64,000 nucleotides of DNA. It comes from Schistosoma mansoni (lineage: Eukaryota; Platyhelminthes; Trematoda; Strigeidida; Schistosomatidae). Of the stretch, positions 42,932-53,500 are shown one piece after another. Under the pieces are notes generated by a model. That model was not told the DNA's origin and searched no databases. It saw only the letters and a program-made list of their open reading frames with translations. A program made the translations under genes and the position numbers. The stretch lies in contig NC_031498.1 of the NCBI RefSeq assembly GCF_000237925.1, positions 19,430,837 through 19,494,836 on the forward strand, given 5' to 3'. The stretch's first letter is position 1, and the number at the start of each line of letters is the position of its first letter.

Positions 42932-44563
42932 ATGGAACGGTTGGATATAAATTCAGGTTTTAATGCTTTTGAGGAGTACATGGAGAGGTTCGAAATCTGG
43001 GCTATGACCAAGGAAGACGATGAGGATTTTAATATTGTGGCCCATTTCCTTACATTCATTGGGAAAGAAGCATACAGCCTTATAAAGATTTTGGCACTTC
43101 CAGACAAACCGATTTCACTCCCCTATGCAACTCTCAAGCAACTACTGTTGGATCATATAAAGTATACAAATTCCGGATGCGGTAAGAGAGAAAAATCCGA
43201 TAAAATGACTCTCCAGAACTTCAGGAATTCCACTTTAATAAGTCGTCGCAGTTCGATGCGTAATCAAAGTTATTCAGATAATACTTCATTGAGCTGTGAA
43301 ACAGTCCATGATGATGAGCACGAGTTTAGTAAATGCTTGTTCTGCGGCAAGTTTCACCCATGTAATTCATGTATATTTCGTAATTCTAAATGCTTTAAAT
43401 GTGGTATAACTGGACACATTCAGTCAGTTTGTAATACCATGGTTCATTTCGCTGAAAGTAATGCTAAGATGGATGCTTCTAATGATCAGTTATCTTTATC
43501 TAGAAGTAGTATAACGTCATATAACAGTCCAGAGTTGAATGAAACCCAGAATCATTGTGAGACAAAAATTTTTAGTCAACAAACTTATCGGATTTCTCAT
43601 GTTATTGTACCAAATATGGTTTGTCGTGATAATTCACATACTTCTGATGGAATTTCTTACAACTCTGAGAACAAAATGTTGAATGAGTCAAATCATGATC
43701 AAAAGCCAGATTCAGTTTTGGTAGATGCAGAATTCCCTGATGATCCATTATTCTCTAATGAAACTCTTATTCAATCTGAGGAAAATATTTCAGAGAAATC
43801 GAATTCTGATATCATGTCGAGTGTCAGTGGTCCTCACAATCAATTTATCTCTAATGATATTCCTAATGAATGTGACAAATATGTTCCTAATGAGTCGAAC
43901 TCTAGTCACATTTCCGATGTTCTCGTATCAGATGTTGCATATTCTCACGAACAATGTGTTTCGAGTAGAATCCCTAGTCAGTGGTACGATGAATCAGATG
44001 GGAAAGCAAAATTTCCCGAAGCAACCAGAGAACCAGTTTGCCCAGAAGTGAAGTTTGCACAGACAGAGAATCCAAATCAAGTCCAAGATTATCCTAATGA
44101 ATATGAGGCAGATGAATGTTTTCTATTCGATTGTTTCGCAGGTAAATCAAGCCTAATTGAATCACATGTGTTAATTGCATATATCAATGCATATCTGTCT
44201 GTGTATTCTAATATGAATAACAAAAAGAATATGTATCATGATTTTTATTCAAGTCAAAGTCACATGATGGAATACCTCAAATTATATATCAGTGTTTATC
44301 TCCAAATACTCACATACAGTAGTCGATGCGTGAGACTTGAGAAGATAATGCAAATTGGGAACGTCATATTGGCTAAAACATTGCGACGTAAGGACCCAAC
44401 ATTATTTCGTGGGGGAGGATATTGTTGGAAAGTCCATGATGCAAATTCTAAATATCAATGGTTTCACTACAAAGCCGGAGTGCTGATTGTATACAATTCC
44501 AGAACCCAGGTTAGTCTGTTCCAATTTCGGTTGTTAATTCTAATACTAATGAGTGCATTCTAG
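42932..44563 (+). CDS. Gag-like protein of the gag-only LTR element, 543 codons
   Basis: ATG 24 nt after the 5' LTR; uninterrupted to TAG. The N-terminal ~100 residues (YMERFEIWAMTKED, VAHFLTFIGKEAYSLIK, KPISLPYATLKQLLLDH) look like the capsid-type Gag domain of Gypsy elements. A Cys-rich segment follows at about 135-167, ending in a classic zinc knuckle CFKCGITGHIQSVC (residues 154-167). The middle is long, acidic and Asn/Ser-rich. The last ~130 residues contain TLRRKDPTLFRGGGYCWKV and a hydrophobic end; I do not recognise this part. Gag would package element RNA. The intact frame plus identical LTRs points to recent movement with the protein under selection or too young to decay. Confidence 0.85.
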   Translation: MERLDINSGFNAFEEYMERFEIWAMTKEDDEDFNIVAHFLTFIGKEAYSLIKILALPDKPISLPYATLKQLLLDHIKYTNSGCGKREKSDKMTLQNFRNSTLISRRSSMRNQSYSDNTSLSCETVHDDEHEFSKCLFCGKFHPCNSCIFRNSKCFKCGITGHIQSVCNTMVHFAESNAKMDASNDQLSLSRSSITSYNSPELNETQNHCETKIFSQQTYRISHVIVPNMVCRDNSHTSDGISYNSENKMLNESNHDQKPDSVLVDAEFPDDPLFSNETLIQSEENISEKSNSDIMSSVSGPHNQFISNDIPNECDKYVPNESNSSHISDVLVSDVAYSHEQCVSSRIPSQWYDESDGKAKFPEATREPVCPEVKFAQTENPNQVQDYPNEYEADECFLFDCFAGKSSLIESHVLIAYINAYLSVYSNMNNKKNMYHDFYSSQSHMMEYLKLYISVYLQILTYSSRCVRLEKIMQIGNVILAKTLRRKDPTLFRGGGYCWKVHDANSKYQWFHYKAGVLIVYNSRTQVSLFQFRLLILILMSAF

Positions 44564-44673
44564 ATAATAGAGAGTCTGCATCCAATACACTTTCGGACCG
44601 ATGTAAGATGAACTTAAGAAGAAGACAAACAATCGATTACAGACACTTACACTCCAATTCGAGCTGTGGCGGT

Positions 44674-44839
44674 TGTGGTGTTTAAATAAATCAATGACTT
44701 CTTCGTATTGATGACTGTTGTAATTTTGAATTCCAAATACAATACATTCGTTCGGGCTTATCTAATACTTCTTGATTACATTGCGTTATTCCTGGGATTA
44801 CTAGTTTATACTACAATTCAAATACTTCTAATTATCATA
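44674..44839 (+). repeat. 3' LTR of the gag-only element
   Basis: Appears identical to the 5' LTR and is followed directly by the second GATAT. Confidence 0.9.
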
Positions 44840-46684
44840 GATATCCATCTGTTTTATCAGCCGAAAGCGCGTACACGTTTTTGGTTCAATTGAAAAAGAC
44901 CGTCATTATGCATAGGAAACTGGCGGATGATTAGTAGTCCCTGAAGTTTTGTTTGCTCATCTGAGAGCTTTCTCGAAGCGCAGTCATATTCATGATCGAA
45001 TGTATCTTATACGTTTTTGTTTTTCAGAATCACACATCATTCGTTTCTTGATTCTAACTCTAATAAGTTGTACTGAACTCATCTAGTAGGACTGTTGATT
45101 ACACTGGTGTTAGTATTGAATCAAGTGATATCATAGCGCTAATCGCTTCTTAACTCTTCTCCTTAGGTAGAGATATTGCTAAAGTGAGCTTCAAAAACTT
45201 CATGTCCTCGAAATTCCAGTTAGACGTAAATATGTCGTAACTTAGCCATTCCTACTGTAGTCCCTATTTGCAAAAGTTTGAAAACAATTTTTTATTCGAT
45301 GCAAATTGTCTTCTACAAAATACGTTTCAATTATGTACTGATTTAAAAGATGAATATTATGTCTAAGAGCATATAGAGGCCAAATTGGACTGTAGTGTTG
45401 TATATGATGAGGTGGGGTGTGTTTTAGGAACTGTGTTGATTGTTTATCATTAGCTTCTGCAGCTGTCTGAAAATCTATCCAAGAAATCTCGATTAATCAC
45501 GTCCATCAGTTTGCAATCTGGTACAATTAATGAGGCGTATAATCACGTTGAGTCCTCTTGAAGCTGATGAGTTTACCATATGGTAGTATACAACTACACA
45601 AGAATGAATGCCTGAGGCACCAACGACACACAACCACCCATATACTCCGAACATCTAAAATAGAACAGGTGAATAACTGGCGTACTTCACATGAAATATA
45701 TTGTCAAAATGCTCATTTAATATGTCCTTCATAGAGAGTTTTATCTTCAAGTGAAAACATACTTGTGAAATGTAGTTGCATACAGACTGGTCGATTCTGC
45801 TGCTATCACATTTGATAGTCCTAATGGCATCCACATATTCAAAACTAGTTGTTTGGATTTCTCTTAGAAGACACGTATCGCGTGCATAAATTTCATTCCG
45901 AAACCTTATACAAATTTGTTTCAGATTTCTTCGAACCCAAATGACGTTTTTTTTTAAAGCTCAGTCACCTTCCTTATAGATAGACTGGATTTATACAATA
46001 TAAGGCTTTCTTTTACGAGTACATACCTTTTAAAAGAAAAAATAATAACATTTGATAATTTTTAAATAAAATATAAACAATCACAGTCAGGCACTCTAAA
46101 GATATGTGATTAACCATTACCGTGTGTGAAATCACATTTGGCTCATCACGAGTACTATCAGACTAAACAAAAAGTATAGAGGAAGGTCTGTCTATCAAAA
46201 CACATTGCTGAGTTCAGCAGCTAACTGAAACCCCTAGATTCAAGGGAAGCCGGCCTCTGATATCCAATCCTACTACATAGTGCGCTTTAGTCGTAAGGGA
46301 AGAAGCGTCAGGTTTTGTGTGACGTTTTGGCAACTGAGTGCTTACTGATCTTTCCAAAATCCAGAGCTGACTTGTATTTTTTGCTCAGAATTTACAGGTT
46401 TCAAATTCTCAACTTCATGGAAAATTGTTCTTTTAAGCCCAAGCTCAAGGGAGTCTGTAGTATGTCACTGGACACGGAAAAGTTTGGAAAGATTTGACAT
46501 TCCAATGCTACGCTAGGTAGGAAAGACAAACCAGGTGTTTTGGTCCCATCTAGTTCGCTTAAGTATGTGACTAAACACTAAGTATTCTGAGGTACCGAAT
46601 AGGGTTACTGAACAAGTTAACCTTCGACCGTTGACCGTGCTTATCATGGAGAGTAGTGTTCTTCATTCGATTCAATTAACAGTT

Positions 46685-46884
46685 NNNNNNNNNNNNNNNN
46701 NNNNNNNNNNNNNNNNNNNNNNNNNNNNNNNNNNNNNNNNNNNNNNNNNNNNNNNNNNNNNNNNNNNNNNNNNNNNNNNNNNNNNNNNNNNNNNNNNNNN
46801 NNNNNNNNNNNNNNNNNNNNNNNNNNNNNNNNNNNNNNNNNNNNNNNNNNNNNNNNNNNNNNNNNNNNNNNNNNNNNNNNNNNN
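46685..46884. other. Assembly gap (200 N)
   Basis: Undetermined bases separating the right inverted-repeat arm from a non-LTR ORF1 remnant. Confidence 0.99.
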
Positions 46885-48401
46885 GAAAGTTCTCATTCTG
46901 AGAGTAATTATAATTGTGATTCTGGGGAATGTACATAGGGTGTGGGGTGAGGAACCTGTAATTACCATGTTTATTAACGGTTTTAGGCTTAAGAAGGTGA
47001 GTGGAGTGATCAGTATTCTGATAGTTTTTGTGAGTGTGCGTGTAAAAAGGTTTGTTACGCTCAAGCGTACTACCCATTGTGCGAGGTGTTGATGGCAAGT
47101 TACATGATATCAGCGGGTAGAACCTATTCACTGTTGTTGGGATACCCACAGAACAGTTGGCCACAATCTTACGTGTCCCCCTATTTCGTATTTTGGATTT
47201 TATCTCCCCAGTCTTTTTTGTCAGAGATGAAGGGTTTCTTTGTCTCTGTGAGATGAACTTAGGTTCATTAGAGTCCTCTTGAGGAACCAATTTTTACATA
47301 TGTTTAGTTGGGCGTGTTTCGTTACACGGCCCACATTTTGGTATTATACTGAGCGAACACCCGGGATCAGAGATGCCGTCACGCTTTTTAGTGACAGATG
47401 GGGACCGTATCTTATTCAAAGATTTCTGATCTGCAGACTCATCTAGATCTACGGATGGACCAGTCGTTTGTGGTATAACATCATGCTTGTTATCCATGCG
47501 CTTTATATCATTTATTTTGTTGCATACTGTCTTTAGCTGGTTTTTTACTATCACTCTATCATACGATTCTATTGCTTCACGTCTTCTTATACGACGTTGA
47601 CACGGTGTTAGGTCAGGAGTGACTTTTATGCTTTTGTGTGGAATCAATGAGCTGATATTTTTGCTCAAATCAATAAATTGCTTAGCATCGTTACAACAGT
47701 CAAACTTAAATAGTAGAGGGCAAGTCAATCTATCCGACTATTTTCTAAGGCGGATGACTTGGCAGTTGACCTTCAGCATATCGCATGCTTTAAGGCAGAT
47801 GTCCCTCAACTTATTTGGGTGTATGCGATCAGGAATATTGTAAACTACTGCATTGTGGGAAGACATCATTCTTTTCGTCACTTCTTCAGCCACAAACTCT
47901 AAAATACACCCAGCTTTGGTGAGTTGTTCGAGATTTTTATCGGTATTAATACCCCATGTGTGTGAGGGGTGCTAGTTGGTTAAGTTTACCGTAAATTTCG
48001 GCTAGGGAGTTTTGTAACTGACGAATGTCAGTACTATATCGATCAGCATTCTCGTATACGTGAGATACACTGTTAGACTCCTTGGTTTTTGGTATATTGG
48101 ACCTAGGCCTAAGCAAAGCATGCGGTCTGGTGTACTGTGTTGACTTTTTGATGCACGTGGGCATTTCGCTTTTTATGTCAACTAGTCTTACCGTTGGCAC
48201 ACTGCACGAAGAGATAGAGGGGTTGTTACATGGAGAATCAGGTAGTGTTAGTGATACTTGTGGGTAGGTAGAATGGGGTTCAAAGGATAAATGCTTATCA
48301 TTTTCAGTTACTGAGTTATCAGTCTTAGGAGTTACGGACTTTGACCTTTTAGTAGGCTTGAAAGCTGGTGAAATCTCTCTTTTACCCGAGTTACTTGACA
48401 T
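46885..48401 (-). pseudogene. ORF1-like protein of another non-LTR retrotransposon
   Basis: ATG at 48401 begins a 151-codon frame (SSNSGKREISPAFKPTKRSK). It is Ser/Pro-rich and ends at TAA (47946), but a shift near 47950 keeps it going as QLTKAGCILEFVAEEVTKR and AVVYNIPDRIHPNKLRDIC. After a TAG near 47737 it continues as SLIPHKSIKVTPDLTPCQRR and RRREAIESYDR, and past another stop at 47294 it runs to the gap. The RNA-binding-like fold followed by a DLT..RR motif matches the pattern of the CR1 ORF1 at 31.9-32.3 kb but in a different family. At least three lesions make it dead. ORF2 would lie in or beyond the gap. Confidence 0.55.
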
Positions 48402-50568
48402 ATTTTGAAGCTGTATGAGTTAAAAACCTGTCTAGCAGATATATATGAGTATATAATTATTTCTACGTATTAACCGGGTTAATACTAGGGTCAGAGACCA
48501 TTAGTATATAACGTATTACAGATAAAAAGTGCTCAGTTATAATATAGGGAAGTACTGATCAGTGAAATCTCTATTAACTGGGCAAGTGTCGGTTAAAATT
48601 TATTAACCTAGAGTAAAGTGTGAGCGATAAACGCGATAGGATGATAATCTAAGGACAATACAGCCTACAAAAAAACAAGTCTAAGAAATTCTAAACCACG
48701 TGAAAAAATGTTACCACTTTCAAATTTTGCGGTCGGTTGGATGAACTCTTAATCTAAAAAAAGCTAAATAGTGAATGCGTTTGCTCTACCGTGAATAATT
48801 ATGAACCACATCATCCATCTCTAAATACTGATCGCGTCCATCGATCAAACCAACCAGGTCTACTAAGACTTTCAAGGAAAGTGGAATGATAGGAGCATTT
48901 GGCTAACTCACTTTCGATGAATAATCTGGATGATCGGGGTGGGATAATTAATTTCGAACAAGACTGACTATCTCTATGACACTTCTTTATGAACTTTGAC
49001 TTCGACAATGGTCCGAATAGAGGGCCAGTACGCTTTTAATAAAGAACAACCACAGATCAACTAGTCAAGCGAGCGAATACCATTTTAAGGTCAGAAGTAC
49101 AACTCTAGTCGCCGGTTGGTATATCAGTGTTAAAAAACCTGAAAGTAGGTGAATATTTTTTTGATTCACCCACATTCGAGTAGGAGAATAGCCCTTCTAT
49201 TTTCACCACATCCAAATGAGCGTCAAATGGTTATTAAGGTTAATACCCTAGGCATTAATAGACAAATTGAGTCCCCTACAGTTCTTCAGTGGATCTTACC
49301 CAGATTTTGTAAATTGGAACTACCAGCAGTTAGGAACAGTAAGATGGAGTTGTTTAACCCACAAACTAGCACTCATCTTGGCCAGCTAAACTACTAGGAC
49401 TTAATCACTGCACTTAAAGATCTCAAGAATTAACATACCATATCTCGATCCTCCATTTCGCCTTAAGTTAGATTTTCTCAACCGCATTGACAGTTTGGGG
49501 AAGTGAGCCGATGTCTCACTGAAGTTGTTTGGAGATAATAGGTAACTTGAGGTCGGTCGATCTACTACTCAGTGTTCCTCCTAACGACTTCACTATCTGG
49601 ACTGAGGACGGTCCACAGGTGTTGATAAAACTCTAACAAGCCCAGAAGGAGCCGAACATACTCCATCCAATCAGTTTCAGGAAGGATATTCCAGAATCGC
49701 ACGTGTAGCTTCCCTATTGGACAAAAACTAATTACCCCCTGTGTGCGGATTGGATAATTAAAATGACTTCGTTTTTACCAAAAACTATAAATACCTGAGT
49801 TTTTTATACCATAACTGACACTGTTTGGAAATACATTCCTTCCACTTGTCTTCTCATTTTGCGACTTGGGGAGGTCCTAGCGTTCGATGTATACGCGACA
49901 TACTAAGGATCTAAGTTCAAGATAGAGCAAGGACCAAAGTAATAGTGGTCCTGTCTTTTTTGAAATGGTTTTACTAAGAGCTATTAATTACCTATTTTCT
50001 TAATGGATGTGAAAAACCGTTCATTGTTACTTGTCGCCGATGCCATTTCCATTGCTTCTATTCATATTGCCTACGATCGTCCCGCAACTATTTTTTCAGT
50101 TTACGTTAGAGTTGGCTTTCTTCATCATCCTAGTAAACAGTCAGGATGTGCTTCGGATCTTCTCATAAGTTCATAACTATGAAATTACTTCATAGATTTC
50201 ATCCCGGAAATTCGACCTACCTTCTCCGATTATTTATTCCATCGCAACTTTTTTTCCTATCAGTGACACCACTAATATTTTTTTAGGACAGTGTTCATTT
50301 CACTGTGCTTATATGTCGCGGGAACTCAGGCAGATGAATATATGGGCAACGTTCTGCGCTGTTTATCATTGACTTATACATACAGAGGAATGATTAGTCA
50401 GCGACCACTAACTAAACGATGATTATTTGTAACTTATCAAAATCAAGACTGTTTATAAAAGTAATAGCATAACCAGTCATGTTTATTAAATGCACTAGAA
50501 TGTCAGGAACTTTACAATGCCAGATTATGAAGATGAGTTTTAGTGCTCAGTGAATCCATGTGAATAAC
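48402..50568. other. Intergenic DNA; possible 5' part of the ORF1 element
   Basis: The first few hundred bases may be the leader of the minus-strand element. Short frames at 48811-49008 (minus) and 49149-49397 (plus) have no recognisable domain. The rest is the 3' flank of the ARMC6-like gene. Confidence 0.4.
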
Positions 50569-53500
50569 TTAACTGCTATTTACTAAGCCAGACTGTGAAT
50601 GGCCTTTCCAGAGCTCCTGAAGCTCAACCTTGCAGTCTAAGTCCCGAAGAGCTGCTTTAGCTTCATCACAACATGATGGGATTTTCAGTGCAGAATTGAG
50701 TAGTTTTTCCAAACCAGTGTCAGCACCAGAATCGGATGTCAGAAACGAAGGCCGTAGTTCTGGAGATCGTGAGACACAGTTACGTATAGCTCTACATGCG
50801 GCTCGGACAGTTGGGGGATCAGATAAATGAAACTCGAGCGTCTACAACAGAAAATGATTGCATATAAGTATACAATTTAAGATACAAATAAATGATTTAT
50901 TTATTGTTGTGAAATATTAAGAAAAGCAATCCCGCTAAGATCCAGCAGGCTTGAGTAGATACTTATGGAATATCTTCGTTTCCTAGAAGCACGTGAATAC
51001 TGTGACAAGCATAAAGGGTGAAGAGTTGAGGATGGGTGAAAACAAATGTGACATAATCCGTGCATATCAACAGAACTACATTTTAAATTTTCTAGTAAAA
51101 GATCAAGAAGGGACTTAGCATATTCAATCCAAGTAAATTAAGGCACTAACATTTATACGCTGATGATCCGTAGGCAACAAATTCTACGGCTAAGAAACCC
51201 TATTTATCATGTACACGTACATCACTGCAGGTTCTCACATTTATAAGACAGATAAACGGAAATGGGAGCATGACAGAGGAGTGAAAAGAGGGACCGAAAA
51301 CGCGGCAAGCATGATTAGTGTAATGACAGTCGAACCAATATTTGTAAAAAAATTATGCATGATGCATGTTTATATAGGCATATGTCAGCACTCAGAAAAC
51401 AATTATTTATGTAGACTAAATTCCTAAGTAGTTGAGGGATAGCATGAGGAACGATAATGTCATTCCTTTAAATAGGGCTCCCATCCAAGACATTTTCAAA
51501 GGACTCAAAGCAGTATTCAGTAACTACTAGCATATATATTGTATTGGCTATTCTTATTCCATTCAGTATCACATTTCGGTAGTACGCAATGATTCGCCAA
51601 GCGTCACCTATTATGTTAAACAGTATCCATTTATAACGCTAACATTGATAACTGACCAGAGTAACATAGAAATCGGTAGAACAGAGTATCAGCTCACATT
51701 CCTATATACCATCGAACACGATACTTCAGAAAACTGATTGTGTTAAAACGCTAACAGGAACGTGAAAGATAAAAAACAAAGGAAGTGATGGTAATATTTC
51801 CAACATTATTAGTGACAAATTAAACTAATCAGATTATCTCTCAGCTCCATGTACTTCTATAACAAACTTCACTGATGCAGACAATAATTATGAATATGAA
51901 GTACATGTACTTACGATCTTTGTTGGTAAATATTATAACTGAACAAATAATAGCATTAAAATTAAATTTTCAAAGTATTGCATGATTATCAATACCAGAA
52001 AGGTTATTGAATGTATACAAAGTGTAGATATACGAGCCAAATCAAGCTTAAAAATGTTGACAATCCAGATAGAAATGTAAGAGATCCAATCTGTTAAGTG
52101 TTTTTGTTCGTACAACGTTTAAATTATCATTAGATTTATACTTTTATTTTTCAAATTTTATTCAACTTAACTTGATGAGATAATTTGATGCACCTGATGT
52201 AACAAACGATTTTGCAATATCAGGTTGTCGAAGAGTAAGAGCAGCAATTACACCTGAGATATATTTTGTAACAACAGGACTTTTTATGTGGTCTTCAAAT
52301 ATATCTACAATAAGCTGAGGTCCAGAAATGTTATGGATTGACCAATTACTAACAGATAGTTTACAAGCATCTGAACCACATAATGCTTGTAAAAGGACCA
52401 TTGAAGACGAAATAATAACCTGAGAAAAATCGATACGACGAATCAAAACAAAAAAGTGGGACAACAGCGGATCATCTAGAATTTAAAAATTAAAATAAGC
52501 TAAGGAGAATTTATAAATTCTACATGGAGTTTGTTTTTATTCGACTTTGAGATAGAATTGTGGCTGACAAAAATGTTAATATAATAACTGTTGTCATGTT
52601 TGCGATTTCTGTCCAATACGATTTAGGTCAACAAAAATTCGGTTGGTACACATTCGTTAGTTTACAGTTTTAATTCTAGTGTGCCGATTTAGCAGTATAC
52701 TTATTGAATTAATGATAGTATTTATGCAGGGGTTGGTTTTAACATAAGATTACTCAACAAAAATATGCAACTCTGCTGCCAATTGAAAAACGTATCACAG
52801 ATTTTATCGTAGATAAAATACAAACAAATGAATGCTCTTAATCTAACCAACTTATAACAGAATAAGGTATTTCCACAACTGACTACGTAGGTTATGTGGC
52901 AAAGATCAAGTTTTATGCGTAGAAGATCCTTTGCCATCATATTTCTTCTGAATCTTGAGTTTTATTATCCCATGCTTTCCATTTCCTGATTTTACATGGC
53001 TTACTTGTACCACAATGTCTTTATATCATGAGTGATATTATTACTTTAATAAATCATAATTTTGATTCTGTTAATTTCATAACTTACCGAATCGATGTAA
53101 AATAGGGCTAATTAAACAGACACACGTTTGTACTAGGTATTTAGTTATTCGTGAATAACTGACCAGCCATTGTTAAATAACCCTAGAAGCGAACACCCTA
53201 GAATAGCGATGTTAAGCAATTAGAGGTAGTCAGTAGGGAACTTTGTACCTAAGTTTCATGCTACTTGGCAACCATCAGGCAAGGTGTAACGTTAATCTTG
53301 AGGAGATTGATGATACTTTGTGGACATAAACTGAATTAGGCTGAATTAACAGTATAAAATGTTAACAATAAGCTAATCAGGTCGTGGCTGATCTCCTGTA
53401 GGACTGAGATATTTAAAACTAATTGGTCACTAAATAGTGACTAACGCTGTGTTTTTCTAGTCCTTTAGTGTTAATGAAATTCTATTACTCAAGTTGTTTA

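Larger units (their letters stand above)
42743..44839 (+). mobile_element. Gag-only LTR retrotransposon with identical LTRs
   Basis: 2,097 bp. The LTRs are 166 bp (42743-42908 and 44674-44839), start TGTGGTG, end ATCATA, and appear identical by eye. The target duplication GATAT flanks it (42738-42742, 44840-44844), and the left inverted-repeat arm shows the uninterrupted site. Right after the 5' LTR comes TTGGCGTCGCGATTGAGCC, a plausible tRNA primer binding site. A G-rich GTGGCGGT precedes the 3' LTR. One long frame encodes a Gag-like protein. No protease, reverse transcriptase, RNase H or integrase is present, so the element must borrow these, perhaps from a Boudicca-like Gypsy element. Confidence 0.9.
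41855..46684 (-). repeat. Large inverted repeat, right arm
   Basis: 4,830 bp, equal to the 2,728-bp arm plus the 2,097-bp LTR element and its 5-bp target duplication. The outer end coincides with the N gap at 46685, so the true end of the repeat is unknown. Differences from the left arm are single bases only. Confidence 0.95.

Noticed and set aside
48467-48485. Palindrome GTATTAACC-G-GGTTAATAC
   Set aside because: Too short and too AT-rich to be notable; no associated element was found.
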